Assembly: GCA_050730855.1 (NCBI GenBank)
Contig: JBOHNU010000005.1
Span: 1 to 64,000 of the forward strand
Direction: 5' to 3'
Origin: DASRJJ01 sp050730855
GTDB taxonomy: Bacteria; Patescibacteriota; Saccharimonadia; Saccharimonadales; UBA4665
DNA length: 64,000 nucleotides
The notes beneath the pieces were generated by a model that saw only the letters and a list, made by a program, of their open reading frames with translations, searched no databases and was not told the origin of the DNA. The position numbers and the translations under genes were made by a program. Position 1 is the first letter of the stretch. Each line of letters starts with the position of its first letter. Positions 51,712-61,401 of this stretch are shown here, one piece after another.

Positions 51712-53505
51712 ATGAAAACACCTAATCCTATTCGAGCCATGCGCTCTGTGCGCTACTTTTTGCGCAAAGGCTGGCAGTACAAACCCTATCTGTTGGGGGC
51801 ACTATTGTTTGTGCCGCTAGCTTCTTTGCTGATGTACTACATCCCACCCCTAATTCTGGCCGACATTCTTGATCGCCTGAGCACCGGCAATTTTACACCC
51901 GGCGATTTGTGGGGCAGTTTTGGCACACCTTTGGTTTGGTATGCCATCTTAATGTTCTTGAGCGGCATTGTGCTGTGGCGAATTGCAATATTCTTTATCT
52001 GGAGCCTGGAAATGCGCGTTATGCGCAACATTCACCGCGAGGTGTTCGCGCACCTAATACGGCTAAGCGCCAACTTCCATGCCAACCGCTTTGCCGGCTC
52101 GCTGGTGTCGCAGGCAAACAAGCTGGTCAGTTCATACGTCCGTTTTTCGGATACGATGGTGTTTGATTTGCTAACACTGGTACTGTCGTTCGTATTCTCG
52201 TTTGCCATTCTACTTCCGCGCGTGCCGTGGATTGCGATTGCGCTGATGGTCTTTTCGGTTATCTTTATGATAATTGCCACCAAGCTGACACGTAATATCC
52301 GCGAGGCGCGGGCGCGAGAGGCCGCGGCCGACACCCGGCAAACCGGCTTTTTAGCAGATGTGATTACAAATGTGCTGGCGATAAAAAGTTTCGCCGGGGG
52401 CGGCCACGAGAACGACCGCTATGCGAAAGCAACCACCGAAACCATGCTGGCGACCCGCCACGTGATGTGGAAAAGCCTCGGCCACGAAAGCGTTTTCGCC
52501 CTAACTACCGTCAGCATCGGTGTTGCCGCCGCAGTTATGGCTGTGGCGGCTGTAGTGCTCTACGACGCCAGCATCGGCACCGCCTTTTTGGTGATCACCT
52601 ACACCGGCATCATCGGCCAGCGACTGTGGGAGTTTGCCCAGACCATGCTGCGCAACCTTAACCGCGCGCTTGGCGACGCCAAGGACATGATGGATATTCT
52701 GGCGCTAGAGCCGGAAATTAAAGACTCGGAACAGCCCGAAAAAGCCCGGTTTACCGAAGGCGCCATTGCATTTACCGATGTTGATTTCAACCACCCGGAA
52801 TCGGGCGAAAAGAACGGCTTGTTCCAAAAGCTGAATGTCTCGGTGCGAGCTGGCGAAAAGATCGGACTGGTCGGGCATTCCGGTTCGGGCAAAACCACAC
52901 TCACCAAGCTGTTACTACGCTTTAACGATGTAGACAACGGCGCCATAACTATCGACGGCCAGAATATTGCCGCTGTTACGCAGGACGACCTGCGCCGGGC
53001 GATTGCCTACGTGCCGCAGGAGCCGCTGCTGTTCCACCGCAGTATCCGCGAAAACATCGCCTACGGCAAGCCGGATGCTACCGACAAAGAAATCGAAGCA
53101 GCTGCCATAAAAGCGCACGCCCACGAGTTCATCCAAAAGCTGGCCAAAGGCTACGACACTTTGGTTGGCGAGCGCGGCGTTAAGCTCAGCGGCGGGCAGC
53201 GCCAGCGTGTAGCCATCGCCCGAGCTATCCTTAAGGACGCACCCATTTTGGTACTCGACGAAGCCACTAGCGCGCTAGACAGCGAGAGCGAAAAGCTCAT
53301 CCAGGACGCCCTGTGGCAGCTCATGAAAAACCGCACGGCAATTGTTATCGCCCACCGCCTAAGTACCGTCCACAAAATGGATCGGATCATTGTACTAGAA
53401 GACGGTACGATAGTGGAGGAAGGTTCGCACCAGCAATTACTGCGCCAAAAAGGCGTGTACGCCAAGCTATGGGAGCACCAATCCGGCGGCTTTATAGAAG
53501 AGTAG
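51712..53505 (+). CDS. ABC exporter half-transporter, first subunit
   Basis: 597 residues with GGAGG upstream. Six-helix membrane domain (about 25-330), then an ATPase domain: Walker A GHSGSGKTT, Q-loop YVPQEPLLF, signature LSGGQRQRVAIARAI, Walker B ILVLDEATSALD, and the switch IVIAHRLSTV. It is followed 31 bases later by a second half-transporter, so the two probably form a heterodimeric exporter for lipids, peptides or drugs. Confidence 0.92.
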   Translation: MKTPNPIRAMRSVRYFLRKGWQYKPYLLGALLFVPLASLLMYYIPPLILADILDRLSTGNFTPGDLWGSFGTPLVWYAILMFLSGIVLWRIAIFFIWSLEMRVMRNIHREVFAHLIRLSANFHANRFAGSLVSQANKLVSSYVRFSDTMVFDLLTLVLSFVFSFAILLPRVPWIAIALMVFSVIFMIIATKLTRNIREARAREAAADTRQTGFLADVITNVLAIKSFAGGGHENDRYAKATTETMLATRHVMWKSLGHESVFALTTVSIGVAAAVMAVAAVVLYDASIGTAFLVITYTGIIGQRLWEFAQTMLRNLNRALGDAKDMMDILALEPEIKDSEQPEKARFTEGAIAFTDVDFNHPESGEKNGLFQKLNVSVRAGEKIGLVGHSGSGKTTLTKLLLRFNDVDNGAITIDGQNIAAVTQDDLRRAIAYVPQEPLLFHRSIRENIAYGKPDATDKEIEAAAIKAHAHEFIQKLAKGYDTLVGERGVKLSGGQRQRVAIARAILKDAPILVLDEATSALDSESEKLIQDALWQLMKNRTAIVIAHRLSTVHKMDRIIVLEDGTIVEEGSHQQLLRQKGVYAKLWEHQSGGFIEE

Positions 53506-53536
53506 CGTTCGAAAACACGATATACTACGAGGATTA

Positions 53537-55303
53537 ATGGACACCAAACCCGATAAAGTGACTGTATTCGAGATTTGCCGGCTATTTTTAAAAGCCAGCA
53601 TCCGGCACCGCAAAGAAGCCTGGCTGTCGCTTCTGCAGCCGGTTGGTGTTGGCATTGCGTTCGGCGTGGCTGTGCCGTTCTCGGCAAGCAGCGTTTTGGC
53701 GGCGCTGGCACAGGGAGGCGACGTATCCCGGCCGCTTATCGCGCTGGCTGCCGCCTCAGCTATAGGTGTGGCGTGCAACATGATCGGTTTTAACAACGCT
53801 ATGTCCTTGCAGGCACGCACCATGGACGACTTGCACCGTGGGGTGTTTAACCGCCTTATGCAGCGCAGCGTCGGCTTCCATGCCGACCGCGTAAGCGGCA
53901 AGCTCGTTTCGGACGCCCTGGATTTTATCAGCTCCTACGGCATGCTATCCACTGCCTTGCTGGTTAATAGCTTGGGGTTTGTCGTTAGTATTATTGTCGG
54001 GATTGTTATCCTGCTAATCGTTTCGTGGCCGCTCGGACTGATGGTGGCCGCCATCGTAGCCATTACTCTGGTATGGGCGGGGCTGGAGAGCCGCACGCGT
54101 TCGGCGCTGCGTACGACGCGGCTAATGGCGACTAAAAAACTAACGTCCCACCTGTCGGACAGCATAGTCAACGCGCCGACGGTTAAGACATTCGCCCGCG
54201 AAGATCTAGAACGCAAGCGTAATGCCGAACTAAACACAGTGCTACGCAACCTGCGCATCCGCGACTGGCAGCGCGCCGGCCGTAGCGGCGCCCACCGGAT
54301 AGGCGCACTGCTAGCTATGCAGCTTGTGCTGCTACTGTTCGTCGTATACCTTACACGGCGCAATCCCGGTGTACTAGCGGCTGGCATCTTCGCGTTTGCC
54401 TACACGCTGGCGCTTATCAACCGGCTTTTTGAAATTAATAGCCTTACACGCCAGGTGGAAGAATCACTGCTAAACGCCTCACCCATGACGGCGATACTGC
54501 GCGAAGCGGTGGAAATTACCGACGCACCGGGTGCCAAAAAGCTGCGCGTCACAAAGGGTGAGGTTACAATTAGCGATATCGAGTTTGCCTATCCCGAGAA
54601 CATCCAAAACGGCACGGTGTTTAGCAACTTCACGCTCCAGATTAACCCCGGCGAGAAAGTTGGGCTGGTTGGGCCAAGCGGCGGCGGCAAGTCCACTTTG
54701 ACGCGCCTGCTACTGCGGTTTGACGATGTGCAGGCCGGAACCATCGCCGTCGACGGCCAAAACATAGCCAATGTCACGCAGGAAAGCCTGCGACAGGCCA
54801 TCGCTTACGTGCCGCAGGAGCCGCTGTTGTTCCATCGAACCGTCCGCGAAAACATCGCCTACGGCCGGCCGGACGCCACCGAGAAAGAACTAATCCGCGC
54901 CACCAAAAAAGCCAACGCCCACGACTTTATTGCTGCACTACCCAATGGATACGACACCGTGGTTGGCGAACGGGGCGTCAAGCTCAGCGGCGGCCAGCGG
55001 CAGCGTATAGCCATCGCCCGAGCTATATTAAAGGACGCGCCCCTCCTCATTTTGGACGAAGCAACAAGTGCGCTCGACAGCGAAAACGAAGTGCAGGTGC
55101 AAGAAGCGCTGTGGCAGCTCATGGAAGGCCGCACTACGCTGGTGATTGCCCACCGCTTAAGCACCATCCAGCGCATGGATCGGATTGTGGTGCTGGAAGA
55201 CGGCGCCATCAAAGAAGAAGGCAGCCACAAAAAACTACTGGCCAAAAAGGGTCTTTACGCCAAGCTGTGGCAACACCAATCCGGCGGATTTTTGGAAGAG
55301 TAG
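53537..55303 (+). CDS. ABC exporter half-transporter, second subunit
   Basis: 588 residues: membrane domain, then ATPase with GPSGGGKST, YVPQEPLLFH, LSGGQRQRIAIARAI, LLILDEATSALD and LVIAHRLSTI. Catalytic motifs are complete in both partners, unlike heterodimers with one degenerate site. The ATPase domains of the two subunits are close paralogs, and the linking region differs more. Confidence 0.92.
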   Translation: MDTKPDKVTVFEICRLFLKASIRHRKEAWLSLLQPVGVGIAFGVAVPFSASSVLAALAQGGDVSRPLIALAAASAIGVACNMIGFNNAMSLQARTMDDLHRGVFNRLMQRSVGFHADRVSGKLVSDALDFISSYGMLSTALLVNSLGFVVSIIVGIVILLIVSWPLGLMVAAIVAITLVWAGLESRTRSALRTTRLMATKKLTSHLSDSIVNAPTVKTFAREDLERKRNAELNTVLRNLRIRDWQRAGRSGAHRIGALLAMQLVLLLFVVYLTRRNPGVLAAGIFAFAYTLALINRLFEINSLTRQVEESLLNASPMTAILREAVEITDAPGAKKLRVTKGEVTISDIEFAYPENIQNGTVFSNFTLQINPGEKVGLVGPSGGGKSTLTRLLLRFDDVQAGTIAVDGQNIANVTQESLRQAIAYVPQEPLLFHRTVRENIAYGRPDATEKELIRATKKANAHDFIAALPNGYDTVVGERGVKLSGGQRQRIAIARAILKDAPLLILDEATSALDSENEVQVQEALWQLMEGRTTLVIAHRLSTIQRMDRIVVLEDGAIKEEGSHKKLLAKKGLYAKLWQHQSGGFLEE

Positions 55304-55305
55304 CA

Positions 55306-56106
55306 GTGCAAATTGCCTATCGCGAAGGTGCCCACCGTAACGAACCTACCAGCCTTGCCGTCGGCGATGCATTGCGTGCCAACCCGAACCTCAACGTTTC
55401 TATTCTGAAGGCGAATGAGGTTTCCGGTACCCAGCGATTTGCCGATTGGGATACCGACCTAACCACACGCGACGCTAGCCAACCGCACCAGATGCATCCA
55501 GGATCCCACCTGTACGAAGCCAGAAACGCCGAAGAACAGTGGCGTATTTGCAACAACTACCCGCTCACACTTGCGCCGCACGATACGAAAGGCTACCCCT
55601 ACTCCGAACCCTATGCCTGTATCGGCGGCCGCACCCACCCGGATATCCTCCGAGTCATATCTTTCTTGGGCATTCGCACCGTAGTTCTAGCAGACTTCGC
55701 GTTCACAAAAGAATGCCTTCGCGGTCTGTGCACCGAAACATATAGTCCTCCTCCAAGCGATGATAATTACCCTGCATTCATGGCCGAGCAACAACAATGG
55801 TGGCTGCAAAAAATAGTCGAACTGGCTGATTATCCGTCAATGAGGGACTTGCCGCCTGCACATGACCTGCATTTCTTCCAATTCTACCGTGCTTTCGGTG
55901 TAGAAGAAGCCACTTCGTTAGCGCTCGATGACTTTAGCGTGGAAGAGCCGTTCCAGGCCATGTCGCCAGAGCTATCGGGCCGCCTGGGCGTGGCAAATCA
56001 GCTTTACGCCATGAACTGGAATTGCCGTAATTCAAGCGATGAAAAGATATTCGGCGCGCTGGCCTTACGTGTCTCCGATTACGCATACGACCCCGCGCTT
56101 CAATAG
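55306..56106 (+). CDS. Unidentified 266-residue protein after the ABC genes
   Basis: Start GTG 55306, 2 bases after the ABC stop. Soluble alpha/beta protein with GAHRNEPTSLAVGDALRANP at the start (a 'GxHxNE' pattern as in M14-like or succinylglutamate-desuccinylase-type metalloenzymes), PYACIGGRTHPDILRVISFL and DLHFFQFYRAFGV. I do not assign a function; a zinc-dependent hydrolase is one possibility. Position suggests cotranscription with the exporter. Confidence 0.7.
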   Translation: MQIAYREGAHRNEPTSLAVGDALRANPNLNVSILKANEVSGTQRFADWDTDLTTRDASQPHQMHPGSHLYEARNAEEQWRICNNYPLTLAPHDTKGYPYSEPYACIGGRTHPDILRVISFLGIRTVVLADFAFTKECLRGLCTETYSPPPSDDNYPAFMAEQQQWWLQKIVELADYPSMRDLPPAHDLHFFQFYRAFGVEEATSLALDDFSVEEPFQAMSPELSGRLGVANQLYAMNWNCRNSSDEKIFGALALRVSDYAYDPALQ

Positions 56107-56127
56107 TTTACGCGAACGGCGCTTGGC

Positions 56128-56817
56128 TTATTTATCTGTACTACCGTCGGCCGCGTCTGCGTTTTCTGTGTCGGACTCTGCGTCCGCGGTTTCTTCGGCA
56201 GCGACTTCTTCCTCGGCGTCACCGCCGGCGGCGTCGTTGGCGGCTTGCAGAGCGCTGGGCTCAAATACCGTAGCTAGTGGATGGTTCGGCTCAGTTTTTA
56301 CTGTTACACTGCTCGGAACCGTTAGGTCAGCGACCGTCACGCTATCACCGGTAGACACTAACTTCTCGCCATCAAAAAACAGCGCTTCGGGCAAATCTTT
56401 TGGCAGCGCTTCTACCTCGACTGCTTCGAGCTGATGCAAAACCACCAACCCGGCGCGTTCCGCGGGCGTTTGGTCGTTACCTTCGGCGTATTTAATCTTT
56501 ACCGGGATTTCGGCGTCGACCTTTTCGTTGGCCTTTACCGAATTAAACACAAGGTGGCGCAGGCTGTGCTTTTTCGGGTCAAAATCGGCCTGTTTAATAA
56601 GAGCTGTATAATGCTTAGCCCCCGCTTTCAGGCTAACGGGGTGGTGTTTGCCGGATTTTTGGTACGCCTTCAACATGTCCAGATAGTTTCCCATCACCAC
56701 AACCGACGGCTTGCCGTGATCGTGGATTACGGCTGGCACCAATTTCTCTTGTCGCAATTTTTTAACCGCCTTGCCGGTTACTTCGCGGGGCTGCAAATTC
56801 AGAACTAACTCTTGCAT
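56128..56817 (-). CDS. rplY: 50S ribosomal protein L25/Ctc
   Basis: 229 residues, ATG 56817 with AGGAGGAG upstream. N-terminal L25 domain (REVTGKAVKKLRQEKLVPAV, HSLRHLVFNSVKANEKVDAE) binds 5S rRNA; the C-terminal TL5 domain (about 100-190) is present, then an acidic tail (EEEVAAEETADAESDTEN). Typical of the longer Ctc-type L25. Confidence 0.94.
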   Translation of the reverse strand: MQELVLNLQPREVTGKAVKKLRQEKLVPAVIHDHGKPSVVVMGNYLDMLKAYQKSGKHHPVSLKAGAKHYTALIKQADFDPKKHSLRHLVFNSVKANEKVDAEIPVKIKYAEGNDQTPAERAGLVVLHQLEAVEVEALPKDLPEALFFDGEKLVSTGDSVTVADLTVPSSVTVKTEPNHPLATVFEPSALQAANDAAGGDAEEEVAAEETADAESDTENADAADGSTDK

Positions 56818-56889
56818 AAGTGGAATCTCCTCCTAATATTGTCACCCATCTGTTCTAGTATAGCAGAGAAACTGTGCTACCCTTAATGT

Positions 56890-57549
56890 ATGCTTGACGT
56901 TTCCGCATGGCTCGAAGGGGCGAGCGTTATGACTTTCCTTATTATTGTCGGGGCAATCGTGTTTGCCGAGTCCGGGCTTTTGATCGGTTTTTTCTTGCCT
57001 GGCGACACGCTGTTGTTCAGCGTCGGGTTCTTTGCCGCTCAGGGGCACATCCCATTGGCGGCAGCTTTGGCGGTCATCTTTTTTGCCGCGGTAGTTGGCG
57101 ATAACGTCGGCTACACCATCGGTCGCAAGCTGGGGCCAAAACTTTTTACCAAGAAAAACGGCCTAGTGTTCCGGCAAGAGTACGTGCAACGCGCCGAAGC
57201 GTTTTACGAAAAACACGGCGGGAAAACTATTATTCTGGCACGATTTGTCCCGGTGGTGCGTACCTTTGCACCGATGGTCGCCGGTGTTGGTAAGATGCCG
57301 CGCAAACGGTTTGTGCTGTACAACGTCGTTGGCGGCGCTATCTGGACAGGCGGCGTAGTAATGCTCGGCTTTTTCCTTGGGCAGCTTGTCGATCCGCACG
57401 TTGTTGAAAAATTCATATTGCTGGCGCTAGGTTTTGCCATGCTTATCACCTTTGGTCCTACCATCTGGCATTTGCTGCGCGAAAAACGGTTGCGCGACTT
57501 TATCGCCCGCCGATTCAAGGCCTTCTCGCGAAACAAACAAGATCTTTAA
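56890..57549 (+). CDS. DedA-family membrane protein, first of pair
   Basis: 219 residues. SNARE-associated/DedA features: FAESGLLIGFFLPGDTLLF, GDNVGYTIGRKLGP, HGGKTIILARFVPVVRTFAP, MVAGVGKMPRKRFVLYNVVG. DedA proteins are lipid-carrier flippases or transporters. A second DedA gene follows 47 bases later in the same direction. Confidence 0.92.
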   Translation: MLDVSAWLEGASVMTFLIIVGAIVFAESGLLIGFFLPGDTLLFSVGFFAAQGHIPLAAALAVIFFAAVVGDNVGYTIGRKLGPKLFTKKNGLVFRQEYVQRAEAFYEKHGGKTIILARFVPVVRTFAPMVAGVGKMPRKRFVLYNVVGGAIWTGGVVMLGFFLGQLVDPHVVEKFILLALGFAMLITFGPTIWHLLREKRLRDFIARRFKAFSRNKQDL

Positions 57550-57596
57550 GCCCACTTCTGGCATTAAATATTGTCTAGCGCTACACTAAAATCATA

Positions 57597-58208
57597 ATGG
57601 TGGACTTCGAGAACTTGCTTGGCAGCATCAGCGTGATTGGGGCGCTGGCGATTATCGGGGCGCTTATTTTTGCCGAGTCGGCCTTTTTGTTTGGCTTGTT
57701 CGTGCCAGGTGGCGATACGCTGCTGGTGATTTCGGGCGTGCTGGCCGCCGAGGGTATTTTGCCGCTGTGGGCTGTTATGCTAGTGATCTTTTTGGCGGCG
57801 GTTACTGGCGACAATGTGGGCTACACTATCGGCCAAAAGACCGGGCCGCGGGTGTTCCATAGAAAAGAGGGTTTCTTTTTCCGCAAAGAGTATGCCGACC
57901 GGGCCGCGGCCTTTTACCACCGCCACGGCGGCGAAACCGTCGTGATCGCCCGTTTTATCGCCTATGTGCGGACTATTGCGCCGCTGCTGGCCGGCATTGG
58001 CAATATGCCGCGGGGCAAGTTTGCTTTTTACAATCTGTTCGGCGCGTTATTTTGGACGTTGTCGTTGGTATTACTGGGCTATTGGCTTGGCAAGGAGTTC
58101 GCCGATCTCATTGAGCGCTACATCGTGCCGGCAACACTTGGCGGCCTGTTGTTATTATTTGCGCCGACTATTGTGCTATTTGTGCGAAACCTGCTTGGGC
58201 GGCGCTAG
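57597..58208 (+). CDS. DedA-family membrane protein, second of pair
   Basis: 203 residues with FVPGGDTLLVISGVLAAEGI, GDNVGYTIGQKTGPRVF, HGGETVVIARFIAYVRTIAP, LLAGIGNMPRGKFAFYNLFG. Closely similar to the preceding gene, so a recent or maintained duplication. Its TAG overlaps the stop of the convergent small gene at 58205. Confidence 0.92.
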   Translation: MVDFENLLGSISVIGALAIIGALIFAESAFLFGLFVPGGDTLLVISGVLAAEGILPLWAVMLVIFLAAVTGDNVGYTIGQKTGPRVFHRKEGFFFRKEYADRAAAFYHRHGGETVVIARFIAYVRTIAPLLAGIGNMPRGKFAFYNLFGALFWTLSLVLLGYWLGKEFADLIERYIVPATLGGLLLLFAPTIVLFVRNLLGRR

Positions 58209-58447
58209 CGCGCGTGTTCCAGCCGGCTTAACCGACCGGCATAGTCGTCCAGCCGCGCATCGTGCTTGGTGAGCATTCGCTTAATCCATTCGCGGTCAAT
58301 CTTTAGTTCTGCCACGTCTATCTTCAGCTGAGCAACATCTTTCTTGATGCCCGGGATGTCTTCTAGGTACTCACGAATCGCCCTCAGTTCGTCCATCAGG
58401 ACTTCCCCTAAAATTTGTCGGCGTTCTTCATCACTTAGGTCTTGCAT
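58205..58447 (-). CDS. Small coiled-coil protein
   Basis: 80 residues from ATG 58447. Heptad-like DVAQLKIDVAELKIDREWIK suggests a coiled coil. TATACT lies 9 bases upstream on the minus strand, so the mRNA has almost no leader. An upstream start at 58486 is possible but lies before the promoter. Unknown function. Confidence 0.65.
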   Translation of the reverse strand: MQDLSDEERRQILGEVLMDELRAIREYLEDIPGIKKDVAQLKIDVAELKIDREWIKRMLTKHDARLDDYAGRLSRLEHAR

Positions 58448-58505
58448 AGTGCCGATAGTATAGATTGGTTTGGGTAGGGAGCGCAAGCGCTTTGGAGTGT
58501 GGTTT

Positions 58506-61316
58506 TTACAGCAGCTTTTTTAGGAATTGGCCGGTGTAACTTTCGGCCACCTTGGCGACTTGTTCTGGTGTGCCTTCGGCCACAACCAGGCCGCCGCCGC
58601 TCCCGCCTTCCGGCCCCATGTCTATTACATGGTCAGCGCTTTTCACGACATCTAGGTTGTGCTCGATCACCACCATGCTGTTGCCCGTGTCGACCAGCGC
58701 ATGCAAAACGTGTAATAGCTTATCGACATCGGCGATGTGCAGGCCGGTGGTCGGCTCGTCCAAAATGTACAACGTGCGGCCGGTGGGGCGGCGCGACAAT
58801 TCCGTAGCCAGTTTGATACGCTGGGCTTCGCCGCCGGACAGCGTGGTGGCCGGCTGGCCAAGGCCGATGTAACCCAAGCCCACGTCTACCAGGGTTTGGA
58901 GCTTGCGGGCGATGGCCGGGATGGTGCTAAAAAACTCCAGCGCTTGCTCGCAAGTCATGTCCAAAATGTCACTGATGGTTTTGCCCTTGTAATGGATTTC
59001 CAGCGCCTCGCGGTTGTAGCGTTTGCCGTGGCAGACTTCGCAGGGCACGTAGACGTCTGGCAAAAAGTGCATTTCTATCTTAATAATGCCGTCACCGGAA
59101 CAGTTTTCGCAGCGGCCGCCTTTAACATTAAAACTAAAACGTCCGGGGGCGTATCCGCGCAGCTTGGCCTCGGGCATTTGGGAAAACAAGTCGCGGATGG
59201 GGCCGAATAGGCCGGTGTAGGTTGCCGGGTTGCTGCGCGGCGTGCGACCGATTGGCGACTGATCGATGATGATGGCTTTGTCGAGCTGTTTTATACCCTC
59301 AATTTCATCATGCCTACCCGGAACGGTGTTGGCGCGGTGCAGGCGTGCTTGCAGTTCCTTGGCCAGAATGTCGTTAATCAGGCTGGACTTGCCGCTGCCG
59401 GACACGCCGCTTACTACTACCATCTTGCCGAGCGGGATGTCTACAGTAACGCTTCGTAAATTGTTTTCGCGCGCGCCGCGGATGGTTAACTTTTTGCCAC
59501 TGCCTTTGCGGCGTTTTTTTGGCACGGCGATCTGTTTTTTGCCAGATAAGTACTGGCCGGTAATGCTTGCGGGCGTTTTTTCTACCTCGGCCGGAGTTCC
59601 TTGCGCCACGATGTGACCGCCATGCACTCCAGCGCCGGGGCCGATGTCCAGCAGGTAGTCGGCGGTTCGGATGGTGTCTTCGTCGTGTTCGACCACCAGC
59701 ACGGTGTTGCCGAGATCGCGCAGGTTTTTTAGCGTGGTGATAAGCCGGTTGTTGTCGCGCTGGTGCAGGCCGATCGACGGCTCGTCCAGCACATACAAAA
59801 CGCCTTGCAGGCCGCTGCCGATTTGCGTGGCCAGGCGGATACGCTGGGCTTCGCCGCCGCTTAGGGTAGTGGCGCCGCGCAAAAGCGTTAGATAATTCAG
59901 GCCGACGTCTTGCAAAAAGCCGAGCCGGGCGTTCACTTCTTTCAAAATCATAACGGCGATTGTAGCGTCTTTCTCGCTCAATTTTAGCGTTCTGAAAAAC
60001 TCAATCGCTTCGTCGATCGACAAATTGCAAATGTCCATAATTGACGCGTTGCCGACGGTTATGGCCAAGACTTCTGGCTTGAGCCGCATGCCTTTACAGG
60101 CGTAACAGGGGCGTTGGATCATAAAACGCTCGATGTCGGTGCGCATAAAGTCACTGTCGGTTTCTTTATGGCGGCGCTCTAGATTGGGGATGACGCCCTC
60201 GTACGTTGTTTCGAAGTTCCGGCCTAAGCCAAGCGACACTTTGTACACTTCTTTGCCGGTGCCGTACAAAATCTTTTGTAATTGGTCTTGTGTTAGCTCG
60301 CCGGTTGGCACATGCAAAGAAAAGCCGTAGCGGTCGGCCACGGCGGCCATTTTTTTCATGTACCAGGCGTCGATGTTGACGCGGTTGAAGGGACGGATGG
60401 CGCCTTCGGCGACGGTGAGCTTGCCATTGGGGATGACCAGCTCGGGGTCAACCTCCAGCCGCGAGCCGAGGCCGGTGCACGTGGGGCAGGCACCTTGTGG
60501 ACTGTTAAAGCTGAAGGTGCGCGGCTCCAGCTCGGGTATGGCAATTTCGGGGTGGTCGATACAGGCGTACATCAGGCTGTAGACGTGCTCTTCGTTAGTA
60601 TCGGCGTTAACGACGCGGGCTTTGCCGTCGGCGACGTCCAAGGCCTGCTCAACAGATTGCGCCAGGCGCGTGCGACTGTCTTCGTCGTTAACCATGCGGT
60701 CTACTACCACCTCTATCGTGTGCTTGTAGTTTTTGTCCAGCTCGGGGAACTCATCCAGAGCATACACCACGCCGTCCACGCGCACGCGGGCAAATCCGGC
60801 GCGCCGGTACTGCTCAGGGATGTGCTCGAAGGCGCCTTTTTTAGACGACACAATCGGGGCAAGAATCATCAGCCGCGCACCCTTAGGCAGGCCGGCAACT
60901 TGCTCGATAATATTTGCCGCCGTCTGGCGCGTCACCGGCTTGCCGCACACCGGGCAGTGCGGAATGCCGATTCTGGCGTACAGCAAACGCAGGTAGTCGT
61001 AAATCTCGGTTACGGTGGCCACGGTCGAGCGCGGGTTTCGGCTAGTCGACTTCTGGTCGATGGAAATCGCCGGGCTCAGGCCGTCAATCTGGTCGACGTC
61101 CGGCTTTTCCATCAGGCCAAGAAACTGCCGCGCGTAGCTGCTCAAACTTTCTACATAGCGGCGCTGGCCTTCGGCGTAAATTGTGTCAAACGCCAGACTG
61201 GACTTGCCGGATCCGGACAGCCCCGTTAACACAACAAGTTTGTTGCGCGGCAACTCAACATCAATATTTTTGAGGTTGTGCTCTCGCGCACCTTTAACGA
61301 TAATTTTCTCGGCCAT
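58506..61316 (-). CDS. uvrA: UvrABC excinuclease subunit A
   Basis: 936 residues. Two ABC modules: Walker A GLSGSGKSSLAFD near 32-44 and GVSGSGKSSL near 640; signatures LSGGEAQRIRLATQ and LSGGEAQRIKLATE; Walker B VLYVLDEPSIGLH and LYILDEPTTGLH. Zinc-binding cysteines CPVCGKPV, CYACKGM and CENCSGDGI ... CEVCHGKR are complete. It scans DNA and loads UvrB at damage; uvrC is at 48036. Confidence 0.96.
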   Translation of the reverse strand: MAEKIIVKGAREHNLKNIDVELPRNKLVVLTGLSGSGKSSLAFDTIYAEGQRRYVESLSSYARQFLGLMEKPDVDQIDGLSPAISIDQKSTSRNPRSTVATVTEIYDYLRLLYARIGIPHCPVCGKPVTRQTAANIIEQVAGLPKGARLMILAPIVSSKKGAFEHIPEQYRRAGFARVRVDGVVYALDEFPELDKNYKHTIEVVVDRMVNDEDSRTRLAQSVEQALDVADGKARVVNADTNEEHVYSLMYACIDHPEIAIPELEPRTFSFNSPQGACPTCTGLGSRLEVDPELVIPNGKLTVAEGAIRPFNRVNIDAWYMKKMAAVADRYGFSLHVPTGELTQDQLQKILYGTGKEVYKVSLGLGRNFETTYEGVIPNLERRHKETDSDFMRTDIERFMIQRPCYACKGMRLKPEVLAITVGNASIMDICNLSIDEAIEFFRTLKLSEKDATIAVMILKEVNARLGFLQDVGLNYLTLLRGATTLSGGEAQRIRLATQIGSGLQGVLYVLDEPSIGLHQRDNNRLITTLKNLRDLGNTVLVVEHDEDTIRTADYLLDIGPGAGVHGGHIVAQGTPAEVEKTPASITGQYLSGKKQIAVPKKRRKGSGKKLTIRGARENNLRSVTVDIPLGKMVVVSGVSGSGKSSLINDILAKELQARLHRANTVPGRHDEIEGIKQLDKAIIIDQSPIGRTPRSNPATYTGLFGPIRDLFSQMPEAKLRGYAPGRFSFNVKGGRCENCSGDGIIKIEMHFLPDVYVPCEVCHGKRYNREALEIHYKGKTISDILDMTCEQALEFFSTIPAIARKLQTLVDVGLGYIGLGQPATTLSGGEAQRIKLATELSRRPTGRTLYILDEPTTGLHIADVDKLLHVLHALVDTGNSMVVIEHNLDVVKSADHVIDMGPEGGSGGGLVVAEGTPEQVAKVAESYTGQFLKKLL

Positions 61317-61401
61317 AAACAGATGGATTATACAGCGTTTGCAAGACTTTTTCCAGCCTGGCGCACTTTATTCGCGCGGCTATGCGTACTAGAATAACAA
61401 T

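Noticed and set aside
60312..61229. Plus-strand frame of 305 codons inside uvrA
   Set aside because: Antisense shadow of uvrA, whose motifs are complete.
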